From NCBI RefSeq assembly GCF_026163565.1, contig NZ_JAPDKN010000054.1, positions 1-35,467 on the forward strand: a stretch of DNA of 35,467 nucleotides, written 5' to 3'. Made by a program: the position numbers and the translations under genes. Positions 11,630 to 20,703 of the stretch are shown here, piece after piece. The first letter of the stretch is position 1. Every line of letters starts with the position of its first letter. The notes beneath the pieces are model-generated. The model ran no database searches, was not told the origin of the DNA, and saw only the letters and a program-made list of their open reading frames with translations. The DNA is from Chryseobacterium sp. YIM B08800 (GTDB lineage: Bacteria; Bacteroidota; Bacteroidia; Flavobacteriales; Weeksellaceae).

Positions 11630-11758
11630 TTACGGTAAATAATTTTCAAAGCAAGCACATTTCGCCTCATCAGATATCATCCATTCATATCCAAACGATC
11701 CCTTTACTACAGGGCGATCGCATAGATTTAAACTGATATGTGCTCTTTGTATTGTCAT
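11630..11758 (-). CDS. Tiny Cys-containing protein B (42 residues)
   Basis: Translation starts MTIQRAHISLNLCDRP and ends EAKCACFENYLP, with Cys at 13, 34 and 36. A perfect TATCTTTG -7 box lies at 11772-11779, only 13 nt before the ATG, so the mRNA would have an almost absent leader. A strong terminator follows. The full promoter-frame-terminator layout is better support than length alone. No family is recognised. It is upstream of, and parallel to, the 41-codon gene. Confidence 0.58.
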   Translation of the reverse strand: MTIQRAHISLNLCDRPVVKGSFGYEWMISDEAKCACFENYLP

Positions 11759-11771
11759 AATTTTATTGCTG

Positions 11772-11779
11772 CAAAGATA
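11772..11779 (-). promoter_or_regulatory. Promoter -7 box of tiny gene B
   Basis: TATCTTTG on the minus strand is an exact TAnnTTTG match. It is also downstream of the bpX-like operon, marking the start of a new unit. Confidence 0.6.
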
Positions 11780-11860
11780 AATGTTTTTATTAACGTTTTA
11801 ACATATTTTGTGAGTGATAAGGAAAAATTGATGGCTTTGAGAAACTCAATTTCCAATTTC

Positions 11861-12217
11861 TCATGATATATTTAATCCTAAATTTTCTTTATTCTTCAAA
11901 GAAATTTTAATAAACTTTAATAAATTATTAATTCTAAATTCTATAAACTCTTCAGAATAATTTGTTACTAAACTTATCTCATTAATATTTTCCAAAATAA
12001 TCTGACAATCTTCGTAAATCATTTGAAGTTCATCCTTAATTATAAAAAGATCAAATTCCTTTAATTTTGGAATAATTAGACATCCAAGATCATTTAATTT
12101 TTGGTTTCCCCATAATTCTTTCCGACAAATTTCAAAACCAAACAAATCACTTTCTAATTGAATATCAGAATTATTAAAAGATTCAGATAAATATATAAAT
12201 GATATAGTAAGACTCAT
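11861..12217 (-). CDS. Uncharacterised protein at the distal end of the MoxR operon
   Basis: A 118-residue protein, mostly predicted helical and rich in Ile, Leu, Asn and Glu, that I do not recognise. It starts with only one base between it and the stop codon of the upstream membrane/TPR gene, so it is translationally linked to the operon. Its base composition is more AT-rich than the other operon genes, which may mean it was added later. No catalytic motif, signal peptide or membrane helix is evident. Confidence 0.6.
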   Translation of the reverse strand: MSLTISFIYLSESFNNSDIQLESDLFGFEICRKELWGNQKLNDLGCLIIPKLKEFDLFIIKDELQMIYEDCQIILENINEISLVTNYSEEFIEFRINNLLKFIKISLKNKENLGLNIS

Positions 12218-12218
12218 A

Positions 12219-13235
12219 TTAATTTCTAAACATTTTATTTCTCCCTGTTCTGTATCTTGAAATATCTTTTAAAATCACCTCATCTTTTGGATTGAAATGC
12301 TTCAGTTCATTGATAATGGAAGAATGATTTTTTATATTTTCGGCAATGATCTCGTAGGCAATATTTCTTGTTATCTCCTGTAATTTTGAATCTTTTTTAA
12401 ACTCATGCTTCATCGCTTCCAGATAAATTAATTTCTTATCAGCAGGAGTTTTTGCATATAAATCTAAAATTGTATGATTAAGGTCTTCAATAGTATTGAT
12501 ATTTACAAAATAGTTATTCAAGCAATTAAAAGCATCTTTATTTTCTTCCCAACCTTGTAAAAGAATTTTCTGCGCCTCTTCCGGAACATTCATTTTTTTG
12601 CGATAAATAAGAGAAGCTTTCACCATCTGATCATTGTTTACGTAGTCATCAACAACCATTTGGTAATAAGAATTCGCATTTTTGGTATCATTAATTTGGA
12701 TATAAAGATCACCCACTTTTTCTTTTTGCTCAAGCTCTTTATACAGTTCAATCGATTTTTGATATTGCTTTGCTTTTTCAAAACACGATGCAGCCTCTGA
12801 TTTATTTTTCAATTTTTTAAGGTAAATCACTGCAGCTTCGTTGTACAAACCACCATCTTCAAGCGTTTTTGCGCCACGATAATTATCATTCAGCAAATTC
12901 ATATAGACTTTTGCAGCTCTTGTATAATCTTTTTCGGCAATATATTTTTCGGCTAATTCTTCGTATTTGTTTCTGATTCTGTCGAACAAAGAATTCTCAA
13001 GGTAAAAATTTCCTCCACTACCTTTTCTTCCTGAAGAATTTCCAGATTTTTCTTTATTCTCAAGAGCGATGATCACAAAAAATATAATTACTAAAACGAC
13101 GATGAAAATGACCAGATTTCCAATAACGCTCCAAAATGTTTTCTGAAAAAACTCAGCGAAAATCGCAATGATTTTAATAATCGCCAAAACTACAAGCGCT
13201 CTCAGAAACTTATCGATAAACTTCTGCTTATTCAT
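12219..13235 (-). CDS. Membrane-anchored TPR-like protein of the MoxR-vWA operon
   Basis: A 338-residue protein. Two hydrophobic segments (about 12-30 and 36-56) anchor it, followed by a Gly/Ser/Lys linker and then helical pairs of tetratricopeptide type: AEKYIAEKDYTRAAKVYMNL, GLYNEAAVIYLKKLK, AKQYQKSIELYKELE and so on, through about residue 230. The repeats probably form a protein-binding scaffold on the cytoplasmic face. It overlaps the upstream gene by 8 nt, which indicates coupled translation. Its position matches the TPR/membrane component seen in MoxR-vWA-beta-propeller gene sets. Confidence 0.75.
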   Translation of the reverse strand: MNKQKFIDKFLRALVVLAIIKIIAIFAEFFQKTFWSVIGNLVIFIVVLVIIFFVIIALENKEKSGNSSGRKGSGGNFYLENSLFDRIRNKYEELAEKYIAEKDYTRAAKVYMNLLNDNYRGAKTLEDGGLYNEAAVIYLKKLKNKSEAASCFEKAKQYQKSIELYKELEQKEKVGDLYIQINDTKNANSYYQMVVDDYVNNDQMVKASLIYRKKMNVPEEAQKILLQGWEENKDAFNCLNNYFVNINTIEDLNHTILDLYAKTPADKKLIYLEAMKHEFKKDSKLQEITRNIAYEIIAENIKNHSSIINELKHFNPKDEVILKDISRYRTGRNKMFRN

Positions 13236-14889
13236 TCTCTTCAGATTTTAAAATGGTTTTATCTTCTCTGAAAAGTCTGTACAAAAGAAGAGCTACACAA
13301 ATGATCAATATCCAGACAAACCAATTATAACCAAACATTTCAATGATCGGATAAAAAATATAGCTCAACAAAGCAATCAGAACAACCATGAGGAAGATCT
13401 TGATTCCTATCGGAACATTTTCTCCACCGAAATGTATTTTTTTCTTTTTAAAAAGGAAAGAATACAATCCTACAGCTCCTGTCAATAAAACAATCAGCCA
13501 AAAAATCTCTGATGCCGAAACTTTTTCAGATCCATCAGTTGTCTCGCCTTTATGACCTTCAAGATAAGCTTGCGAATTTTCGTCCATCTTAGAAACAGGT
13601 GGGTCAATGGTTCCGTAAAGTTTGCCTAAAGAGTCAGCCATCAAAATTTGTTTCTTATTGAGTACCATTTTCACAACGCCTTTATCGGCAGGAATTCCGT
13701 TGCCTTCTTTTTTGAGAGAATCTGCGATTTTATGTTGCAGTTTTTCGGTATTTTCGGTAATTACTTTTACTATTTTTTTATTGTAAATCGTTTTGAGAGA
13801 GTCTTTGGTTTTTTCCTCATCAATTCTATATTTCTCAACATCTTTCACCACATCATCCATCGATTTCCCTCTTGAATATTTCGTGTTTGCAAGTATAAAA
13901 TCATTCATCAATTGTCCTCTTCGCTTTCTGTAAATAGAATCAATTTTTATATCAATTTCAGTAACTCCGGATTTAAATGCCAGAATTTTTCCGATCGTGT
14001 TTTGCTGTTGAACTTTCCCTGAATTCACATGTTCCTCCGTTTCATCTTTCATCAAATGAAATCCGATTCTCGCTACCATAATTAAAATAATAAAAACAAA
14101 AAAGATCAAACCGTAATTTCCTGAACCTGAACCTGAACTTTCGCCTGAAGAATTATCACCTCCGCCAAAAAAGTTTTGAAACCAGTTTCCAAATTTGAAT
14201 TTACCAAACCCATCTCCTCTTGAAGTTCCCATTATATCTAACGGAACCCCCAATTCTACAGCTCTTTCAGGATATTTTTCAATATATTTTAAATATTTTT
14301 CTATTTCCTTTTTATTTCCTGCCATTACTTTTTTTATATCAAAAGGCAGGTTTTTCATCCACTCTTCTTCAGTTTGTGGTTTTTGAAGCGCTTCCATCAC
14401 TTGGTCATCGTCCATTTCCACCATAAAACTTTTAATTTCTTGGGGAATTGTTACTCCGTTTGATGGCTTTCGAATTTTATCTTCTGATTGTTTAGGATAA
14501 TTAATCAGTGAGATCCAATCGATTTCTTCATTCAATTTCACCAACCCGAACTCGGGATGCATCACCAAAAAATCAGCGTTGATATTTTGCCAGTCTTCAG
14601 GATTAAGCTTAGGATAAAAATTAGTGTTTTCAGGAATGAAAAACCTGTCTCCAACACATTGAAAATAAAAATTCTTACCAATTTCAGAAGGTGCCAGATT
14701 TTTAAAAATCAAAAAGCATCCATACAAAATATTCGGTTCGTTGGAAGGAATTGGAAATGACCGAACTTCATTTAAAGCAATTCCTAAAATTTCCATTTCG
14801 TGCAGCCACGTCAATGGTGAAGAACCTTTTATTAAAAGTCCTTTTTTAAGATAATTGTTTTTCGGAAAAGGTTTAATTCTCAGTTCCAT
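13228..14889 (-). CDS. Multi-pass membrane protein of the MoxR-vWA operon (bpX-like N-terminus)
   Basis: A 553-residue protein. Residues 1-160 are soluble and resemble the small bpX-type domains of MoxR-vWA-beta-propeller ternary systems (tentative). A Gly/Ser-rich linker near 240-257 precedes a membrane helix at about 258-278. A periplasmic or coiled segment of about 180 residues comes next, and then three more helices between about 460 and 540. The last 15 residues are charged. It overlaps its neighbours by 17 nt upstream and 8 nt downstream. It is probably the membrane anchor on which the ATPase and vWA partners work. Confidence 0.68.
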   Translation of the reverse strand: MELRIKPFPKNNYLKKGLLIKGSSPLTWLHEMEILGIALNEVRSFPIPSNEPNILYGCFLIFKNLAPSEIGKNFYFQCVGDRFFIPENTNFYPKLNPEDWQNINADFLVMHPEFGLVKLNEEIDWISLINYPKQSEDKIRKPSNGVTIPQEIKSFMVEMDDDQVMEALQKPQTEEEWMKNLPFDIKKVMAGNKKEIEKYLKYIEKYPERAVELGVPLDIMGTSRGDGFGKFKFGNWFQNFFGGGDNSSGESSGSGSGNYGLIFFVFIILIMVARIGFHLMKDETEEHVNSGKVQQQNTIGKILAFKSGVTEIDIKIDSIYRKRRGQLMNDFILANTKYSRGKSMDDVVKDVEKYRIDEEKTKDSLKTIYNKKIVKVITENTEKLQHKIADSLKKEGNGIPADKGVVKMVLNKKQILMADSLGKLYGTIDPPVSKMDENSQAYLEGHKGETTDGSEKVSASEIFWLIVLLTGAVGLYSFLFKKKKIHFGGENVPIGIKIFLMVVLIALLSYIFYPIIEMFGYNWFVWILIICVALLLYRLFREDKTILKSEENE

Positions 14890-17272
14890 ATTCTACAATT
14901 TGATGAATAAATGGTTCTAAATATTCCAAAATCATGTCTTCCATTTTTCTTATTTTCAGTAAAGTGGTTTCGGGCAAATAATATTCTGAACCTCCAAATT
15001 CTGTATGACTCGCCAAAGCCAAATAGCCAGATTCTGTAGATGGAATATAAAACTCCGGAATATTTTGATTACTGCTTTTAAAAGTCAGCATTCCTCGGGA
15101 ATCTGTAATAATTTCGCTGCCTTCAGAAAATGTAAATCTATTTTTATTTTGCTGAGCAAAAATCTTCATCGGATATTTATTTCTGTAAAAAACCAATGAG
15201 TTATCATAATTCTTGGTCAGTTCATTATTAGAAACTACTAATCCAAATTCAGTATTGATTCCGACATTGTTGAAATTGTTTAAAATTTTAACTCCGCTGT
15301 TATTTAGTTTATTGAGTTCAGTTTCAACTTTTGAATTATTTTTTTCAACTGCATAAATGTCATTTATAACTTCAATAGAGATACTTCCTTCTAAGTTTAT
15401 TTTGTAAACCTCAGAAATTCTTTGTTCAAATAAATAAAAATTTTTATTGAAGAAAGTAAGCTTAAACCACTCTTGAATTTTATGCCCAGACAAATTCAAT
15501 TCAGAATATTCTCTTGTATTTAAATTTAATTTAGAAATCAATTTTTTATCTGGTTGATAATGGCATAAAACAAATTGATGTTGTTTATTTTTAGCTAAAG
15601 CAAACTGACCTTTTGGTCTCACCGAAATATCTTCAAACAAAACCTCACAACCCCGATGAATTTTATACTGATCGTAATAATTTTTATTGTAATAATTATC
15701 TGACAAATAAGTTTTTAGCAACTGTTTTTTAGAACTTAAAATAAAAAACTCTCCTTCGTGCAAAAATGTAGCAATTCTGTTTTTTGAAGTTGGAAATAAA
15801 ATCGGATAATTCAAAGGAACATCTGCTTTTTTGCTTCTCAGAGAAGTGTTTTTTTCTCCTTTTTGATTTTTCTTTGGCGGATTTGCCCATAATTCATTTA
15901 AAGGAAGCATGATTTTCTGAACGTGTTTTCTTGTTCCTTTATGATGCTTGTAAAAATTCAATTCGCCTTCTGCGGAAGTTGTCACCAAAAATTTCAGTCG
16001 ATCCCGATTTTCGTGAATGACTTTTTGAAGCTTTTGATTTTCTAAATTTTCATGATTGGTAATAAAAAAAACTTCCAGATCTTTCTCTGTATGCTCTTCA
16101 CTAAAAAACTTTTCCAATGACTGAGAAACTTCCAAAACCGGACTTACGATATTGAGATGATCGATCACCTCCTCCACTTTATCAAGCTTTATCGGAATTG
16201 AATTTTGTCCTAAAGCAAAAACCTGACACTCTGAATGCGCTTTTGGATGCTTGATAACCGCAATTGCCGATGCAAAAGCCAAAACTTTCGGAGTTCCCCA
16301 ATTTTTCAGGGAAGTATCTATTAAAATAATTCTTTCAAAAACATTCTCTTCAGGCGGAATTTCACGCTGAATATATAAAGCTTCATTATTTGCGACACGG
16401 TTCATAAAAACCTCATCTTCATTGGCAAATTCCGACAAAAGCATTCTGCTGAAATCACCTTTGTTGGTCATATCTGAAACGCCACCAATCGGTTGTTCAC
16501 CGGGAGAAAGATGACGCATCGGAATTTTTAGCCCGCTCCAGATTCTTTTAATTAAACTTCCAACCTGGAAAGTTTTGGGTTCTTCGATGAGTTCCAGGAT
16601 AAAATCTTTGTCGGTTTCTATTGTTGTTTCTTCTTCAATAACTTCTTCTTCAATATCAGCAATTTTCAAATTACCTTTCATTACTTGAATAATCATTTGA
16701 CTTGAAGGAAATTTCTCATTCAAAGCAACCAAGATACCTAAATCTTTGGAAAACTTCGAAACAGTAATTTCTATTTTCTGTGCTGAATCGGCAATTTTTC
16801 GTGAATTTCGTAAATATCCATTTAAAATATATTCCGATTGTTTTTCCGAAATATTATTAGATGCATACTTGAATATTGTCTGTAAAAGAAGAACTCTATT
16901 TTTTCCTTTTTTATAATTGTGATGGAGAGATTTTAATGTTTCTAAAAATTGAAATGCAGGACGGATCAAATGTTTAACATATTCATGCGCTGCCAAAGGA
17001 TGTTTTCTGAGATTCGTTTTAATACCTTTTAGATCTAAATATCCTTCATTTGTTGCATATAAAGCTAATAAAAGAGGACTCAAAATTGGCAGCCCGTTAA
17101 GTTGAAGCTCCTTCAAGATCTCAATCAGATAAGGTCTATAAACAACAGCCCCAATATTCTGAAACGAAATAAGATTATTTTCATTATAGCCGGTATCGTC
17201 CGGAACATCCTCATCCGTTGTCCATTCCCAGAAATAACTTTCGTAAGATTGGAAATATTCTTTTAATTCCAT
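14873..17272 (-). CDS. vWA plus probable beta-propeller protein of the MoxR operon
   Basis: A 799-residue protein with three parts. Residues 1-230 are helical. Residues about 255-470 include PIGGVSDMTNKGDFSRMLL, a conserved-looking entry segment, and a vWA-like core around ILIDTS with Asp319. The MIDAS is degenerate (DTSLK instead of DxSxS), so metal-dependent ligand binding is doubtful. From about 500 to the end, repeated short beta-strand units suggest a beta-propeller. No signal peptide is present. It overlaps the genes on both sides. vWA-MoxR pairs are generally chaperone-like remodelling systems; the target here is unknown. Confidence 0.72.
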   Translation of the reverse strand: MELKEYFQSYESYFWEWTTDEDVPDDTGYNENNLISFQNIGAVVYRPYLIEILKELQLNGLPILSPLLLALYATNEGYLDLKGIKTNLRKHPLAAHEYVKHLIRPAFQFLETLKSLHHNYKKGKNRVLLLQTIFKYASNNISEKQSEYILNGYLRNSRKIADSAQKIEITVSKFSKDLGILVALNEKFPSSQMIIQVMKGNLKIADIEEEVIEEETTIETDKDFILELIEEPKTFQVGSLIKRIWSGLKIPMRHLSPGEQPIGGVSDMTNKGDFSRMLLSEFANEDEVFMNRVANNEALYIQREIPPEENVFERIILIDTSLKNWGTPKVLAFASAIAVIKHPKAHSECQVFALGQNSIPIKLDKVEEVIDHLNIVSPVLEVSQSLEKFFSEEHTEKDLEVFFITNHENLENQKLQKVIHENRDRLKFLVTTSAEGELNFYKHHKGTRKHVQKIMLPLNELWANPPKKNQKGEKNTSLRSKKADVPLNYPILFPTSKNRIATFLHEGEFFILSSKKQLLKTYLSDNYYNKNYYDQYKIHRGCEVLFEDISVRPKGQFALAKNKQHQFVLCHYQPDKKLISKLNLNTREYSELNLSGHKIQEWFKLTFFNKNFYLFEQRISEVYKINLEGSISIEVINDIYAVEKNNSKVETELNKLNNSGVKILNNFNNVGINTEFGLVVSNNELTKNYDNSLVFYRNKYPMKIFAQQNKNRFTFSEGSEIITDSRGMLTFKSSNQNIPEFYIPSTESGYLALASHTEFGGSEYYLPETTLLKIRKMEDMILEYLEPFIHQIVEYGTEN

Positions 17273-18006
17273 TCTTGTGATTTTTCAGTCAGACGAAATG
17301 AGCTTACAGATAGTTTTCTGAAATCTTCTTTTTTGATATTTAAAACACTTCCGTTTTCGCTCCACAAAAGCCAGTCTTCATTGTATTCATTATATTTTCT
17401 TTGCAATAAAGAACTCAGATCTTTAAATTCAAAATCAAAACCTGTTGGTAGAAGATGATCATCTTTTAACCAAAAAGTTTCCCCAGGAAAGCTTAATAAT
17501 GGAGTTCCCATAAACAATGCTTTATCATTAATAACAATCCAACTCAGTTTTTCTAATTTGAATTTTGGTATTGTAATAATCGCTTTTTTAATTTCCGAAA
17601 TTGAACAAAGCAAAGCCATTGCAGGTTGCTCTTCTTCACTTGGTTTTAATTTAACATCAATCTTTTCATCAATTCCAAAAAAATTATTATTCGAAATAGG
17701 AAAAGTGAGCTTTAAGGCTTTATCGATCGGAGTCCACAACAAAGCGGTTCTCATTTTTTTACTCGGAACCAATGCATCTTTTCTGAATAAAAGTCCATCC
17801 CTCAATTCATACAAAATAAAATTCGGCAACTGCTGAATTTCCGATGAAGCAGCTTGTTCACCAATAAAACCTTTCAGCCAAATTATCTCTTCATCCATCG
17901 CAATCTGAACATTTTTCCAGTCACGAATTGCACCAAGAAAATCTTCATCTGCTTTTGGAAGCTCTGCCCAAAAAGTTTTTATACTGTTTGAAGAATCTTC
18001 TGCCAT
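17263..18006 (-). CDS. Uncharacterised protein between MoxR and vWA genes (bpX-like?)
   Basis: About 247 residues from the ATG at 18006 (MAEDSSNSIKTFWAELPK). An earlier in-frame ATG at 18066 would overlap the MoxR gene by 88 nt and adds a low-complexity basic stretch, so I prefer the later start, which overlaps by 28 nt. The sequence is soluble, mixed alpha/beta, with several conserved-looking aromatic positions (WLLWSENGSVL), and may be one of the small bpX-type domains. Its place between MoxR and vWA genes suggests an adaptor. The function is not known. Confidence 0.66.
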   Translation of the reverse strand: MAEDSSNSIKTFWAELPKADEDFLGAIRDWKNVQIAMDEEIIWLKGFIGEQAASSEIQQLPNFILYELRDGLLFRKDALVPSKKMRTALLWTPIDKALKLTFPISNNNFFGIDEKIDVKLKPSEEEQPAMALLCSISEIKKAIITIPKFKLEKLSWIVINDKALFMGTPLLSFPGETFWLKDDHLLPTGFDFEFKDLSSLLQRKYNEYNEDWLLWSENGSVLNIKKEDFRKLSVSSFRLTEKSQEWN

Positions 18007-19112
18007 AAACTTTCGATTTCTTGTTGAATGTATTGTTTTTGTTCCGGATTTCTGATCCAGTCGCATCGGGTTTGGAGGTATCTTAATTTATCTTTTATCA
18101 CGTTTTGTTCCTCAAAACTTAATGTTCCGCTATTCCATTTTTCGATCAGGATTTTTACATCTTTCATCACTTCTTCAGGATCGGGAATTTTATTTTGCAA
18201 AGCTTGCGGATGAGATTTCGGATGGTCGTCTTTCTCAATCGTTCTGTTGATAATGCCTTCTAAAATTTCAATCTGCTCTTCGGTATCCCAAATATGTTTC
18301 AACACCCATAAATCTGAAAGAATCGCTTCGTTTCTACCACAAATTAAAGCACTTGCCGCAATCAGATTTTGCAATTTCACGGCTCTACGGTCGGAAATCG
18401 CAATTCCTGTATTTCTAAGATTGATAATCGTATTTAAATAAACTTCGTAAATAGGTTTCAGATCAATACTTTTACACAAATTCTGAAGCTCCCGGATTTC
18501 ATCAGAAAAGATTTCGGGAGTTTCTGTTTCTGTTATATTTTCGAGTTTTCTTCCGGCTAAAAGTACCTGCTGAAGAAGATCAGGATTTACATTATCAACA
18601 TTTACTCTAATTAAAAAACGGTCAAAAAGCGCATTCAAAGCTTCATCTTCAGGAAGCACATTACTTGCGCCGACAAACATCAATGCGGGAAGCTTCCTTG
18701 TTTCTTTTCCTCTTTTGAAAATCTTTTCATTCAAAGCCATTAAAAGTGAATTCAGAATTGCCGAATTGGCATTAAAAATTTCATCCAGAAAAACCATTGA
18801 CGCTTCAGGCATCATGCCTTCTGTGTTGGTTAACAATTCTCCTTCTTTTAATTTTCTGATATCAAAAGGACCAAAAATTTCGTTGGGTTCGGTAAAACGG
18901 GTTAAAAGATATTCGAAGTTTTTACCGTCTGTCACCGTATTTGCCAATGTTCTTACAATGGCAGATTTTGCGGTTCCGGGAGGACCATACAAAAATGCAT
19001 TTTCTCTTGCCAGCAAACAGATTCCGAGCAAATCTACAACGTCATTTTTTCCGACAAAAGTGTCTTTAACAAAGGCGAGAACTTTGTTTAGTTTTTCTAT
19101 ATTTTGAGTCAT
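17979..19112 (-). CDS. MoxR-family AAA+ ATPase
   Basis: A 377-residue AAA+ ATPase of the MoxR/RavA branch. Walker A GPPGTAKS at 43-50, Walker B MVFLDEIF at 106-113, sensor 1 Asn in VGASN, and an arginine-finger region in ALFDRFLIRV. The C-terminal quarter forms the lid helices plus a charged tail. MoxR ATPases form hexameric rings that remodel partners, usually vWA proteins, and here the vWA gene is two genes downstream. It starts 122 nt after the first gene of the operon; that gap contains an AT-rich imperfect inverted repeat. Confidence 0.92.
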   Translation of the reverse strand: MTQNIEKLNKVLAFVKDTFVGKNDVVDLLGICLLARENAFLYGPPGTAKSAIVRTLANTVTDGKNFEYLLTRFTEPNEIFGPFDIRKLKEGELLTNTEGMMPEASMVFLDEIFNANSAILNSLLMALNEKIFKRGKETRKLPALMFVGASNVLPEDEALNALFDRFLIRVNVDNVNPDLLQQVLLAGRKLENITETETPEIFSDEIRELQNLCKSIDLKPIYEVYLNTIINLRNTGIAISDRRAVKLQNLIAASALICGRNEAILSDLWVLKHIWDTEEQIEILEGIINRTIEKDDHPKSHPQALQNKIPDPEEVMKDVKILIEKWNSGTLSFEEQNVIKDKLRYLQTRCDWIRNPEQKQYIQQEIESLWQKILQTV

Positions 19113-19234
19113 TTTTTTCTTTATATTTTTTCTTGCATTTACTTTTTAACGCAAAGCGGGCAAAGTTTTTTTTTAACAGCTAACCGTTTTTAAGTTCGCA
19201 AAGGCGTTCTACTCAGCCAAGAAATACAAACAGA

Positions 19235-19876
19235 TTAGTTTTCTACTATTTTTAATTCTCTCCAAAAAATATCTTTGTACATCCCAAATTCTGCGATCAA
19301 TAATTGGTTGATGTAGGGAATTTCTGCAAGCTTATAAGCTTTTTTTTCTACAATTCTTTCAAGATATAATTTTCGGTAGGTTTTGTCTTTTAATTCTTCT
19401 TCCCAATTGATTTTTTCAAGATTTAAATCTAATCCAATTCCTGAATAATGAAACTGGTGTAAAATATTTTCCAGCATTTTCGCCAAAGGGTCTGTAGAAT
19501 CTGCAACCTGAAGCGCATCGAGCAATTGTGGTAAAAACCTCAACGACAAATCTGCAGATAAAATTGCTGAAACATCTTTTTCACCCTGATATTGCGGAAT
19601 CAGGTTTTCTAAATCTTTCGCTGTGTCTTTTCTTATTAAATACAACTGTGCACTGTGATACAAAATTTTCGCAGCCCAAATGGCAGTTTCTTTATTGAAT
19701 CTAATCTTATCGGATAAAAACTCTAATCTTTCTTTTTCAAATTCAGATTCGAAAAAATCTTCCGCCTCTTTTTCTTCTTTTTCAGACAGCGTTTTAAGAT
19801 CTGAAAAAATAGTCAGTGCGCCCTCTTTTCTAAGAAGAAACAAAGTATCTAAAAACGGGGATTTATTTTCCATCAT
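19235..19876 (-). CDS. Uncharacterised helical protein, first gene of the MoxR operon
   Basis: A 213-residue, acidic, largely helical protein (runs of Glu/Lys at 28-55, long amphipathic helices after 60). No motif is recognised. It has two possible ATG codons in tandem at the start; the first is given. It is the first gene of the run of minus-strand genes and is followed by the MoxR ATPase, so it is probably a partner in the same system, perhaps one of the small accessory domains of such operons. There is no signal peptide or membrane helix. Confidence 0.65.
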   Translation of the reverse strand: MMENKSPFLDTLFLLRKEGALTIFSDLKTLSEKEEKEAEDFFESEFEKERLEFLSDKIRFNKETAIWAAKILYHSAQLYLIRKDTAKDLENLIPQYQGEKDVSAILSADLSLRFLPQLLDALQVADSTDPLAKMLENILHQFHYSGIGLDLNLEKINWEEELKDKTYRKLYLERIVEKKAYKLAEIPYINQLLIAEFGMYKDIFWRELKIVEN

Positions 19877-20035
19877 CTAACAAAAATAGAATTATTTTCT
19901 TTAATTATTTATGAATTTTAAAACCTTAAACAAGATTTACTTCTTTAATCAACAAAAAACTACAGAATTCTCATTAAATTTATATTAAAATCAATTTCTT
20001 ATCCTAAATCAATGAATCGGAAATCATTCTTGCCT

Positions 20036-20043
20036 TAGATTTG
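20036..20043 (+). promoter_or_regulatory. Promoter -7 box of the YceI-like gene
   Basis: TAGATTTG, an exact TAnnTTTG match, 31 nt before the ATG. A TTCTTG lies just upstream, too close to be a standard -33 element. Confidence 0.55.
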
Positions 20044-20074
20044 CACTATAAATAACAACCAAAAAATAAATACA

Positions 20075-20587
20075 ATGGCTACAAAATGGAATTTAGACCC
20101 AGCGCACAGTGAGATTACTTTTAAAGTAAAACACATGATGATTTCTAACATCAAAGGTAATTTTACCAACTTCAATGCAGAAATCGAAGCTGAAGACGAT
20201 ACTTTTGCCAATGCAAAAACTACCGCTACAATTAATGTAGATTCTATCTCTACTCATAATACAGACAGAGATAATCACCTGAAATCTGCAGAATTCTTTA
20301 ACGCAGAAGCAAACCCAACGATTACTTTTGAGTCTAATGCTCTTAATAATTCTGTAACTGGAAATCTTACGGTAAACGGTATTACAAAACCAATTACTTT
20401 GGATGTTGATTTCGGAGGTATCAATGTAGATCCTTGGGGAAATACAAAAGCTGGTTTTTCTTTTGAAGGAAAAATCAACAGAAAAGATTTCGGTCTTAAC
20501 TGGAATGCAGCTCTTGAAGCAGGTGGTGTAATGGTAAGTGAAGAAGTGAAAATTGCAGGTGAATTGCAGTTTGTAAAACAAGCTTAA
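20075..20587 (+). CDS. YceI-family lipocalin-like protein
   Basis: A 170-residue protein of the YceI family, a lipocalin-like beta-barrel that binds isoprenoid or other amphiphilic lipids. Family marks are present: WNLDPAHSEITFKVKHMMIS at the start, KSAEFFNAEANPTITFES in the middle and GKINRKDFGLNWN near the C-terminus. No signal peptide is present, unlike many periplasmic members, so this is the cytoplasmic type common in Bacteroidetes. A TAGATTTG promoter lies close upstream and a hairpin terminator follows. Confidence 0.92.
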   Translation: MATKWNLDPAHSEITFKVKHMMISNIKGNFTNFNAEIEAEDDTFANAKTTATINVDSISTHNTDRDNHLKSAEFFNAEANPTITFESNALNNSVTGNLTVNGITKPITLDVDFGGINVDPWGNTKAGFSFEGKINRKDFGLNWNAALEAGGVMVSEEVKIAGELQFVKQA

Positions 20588-20652
20588 TTTTAAAATAAGT
20601 TTCTGCAAGCCACAAAGCGTGGAATAATGAAATAATTAGTTTTTTAAATCAG

Positions 20653-20690
20653 AAGGTTCAGGGATTATTAGTTAACCTTGAACCTTTTTT
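20653..20690 (+). terminator. Intrinsic terminator after the YceI-like gene
   Basis: AAGGTTCA (20653-20660) pairs with TGAACCTT (20679-20686), followed by a T run on the plus strand. It separates the YceI-like gene from the dioxygenase-type gene. Confidence 0.7.
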
Positions 20691-20703
20691 AATCTTAATA
20701 AAA

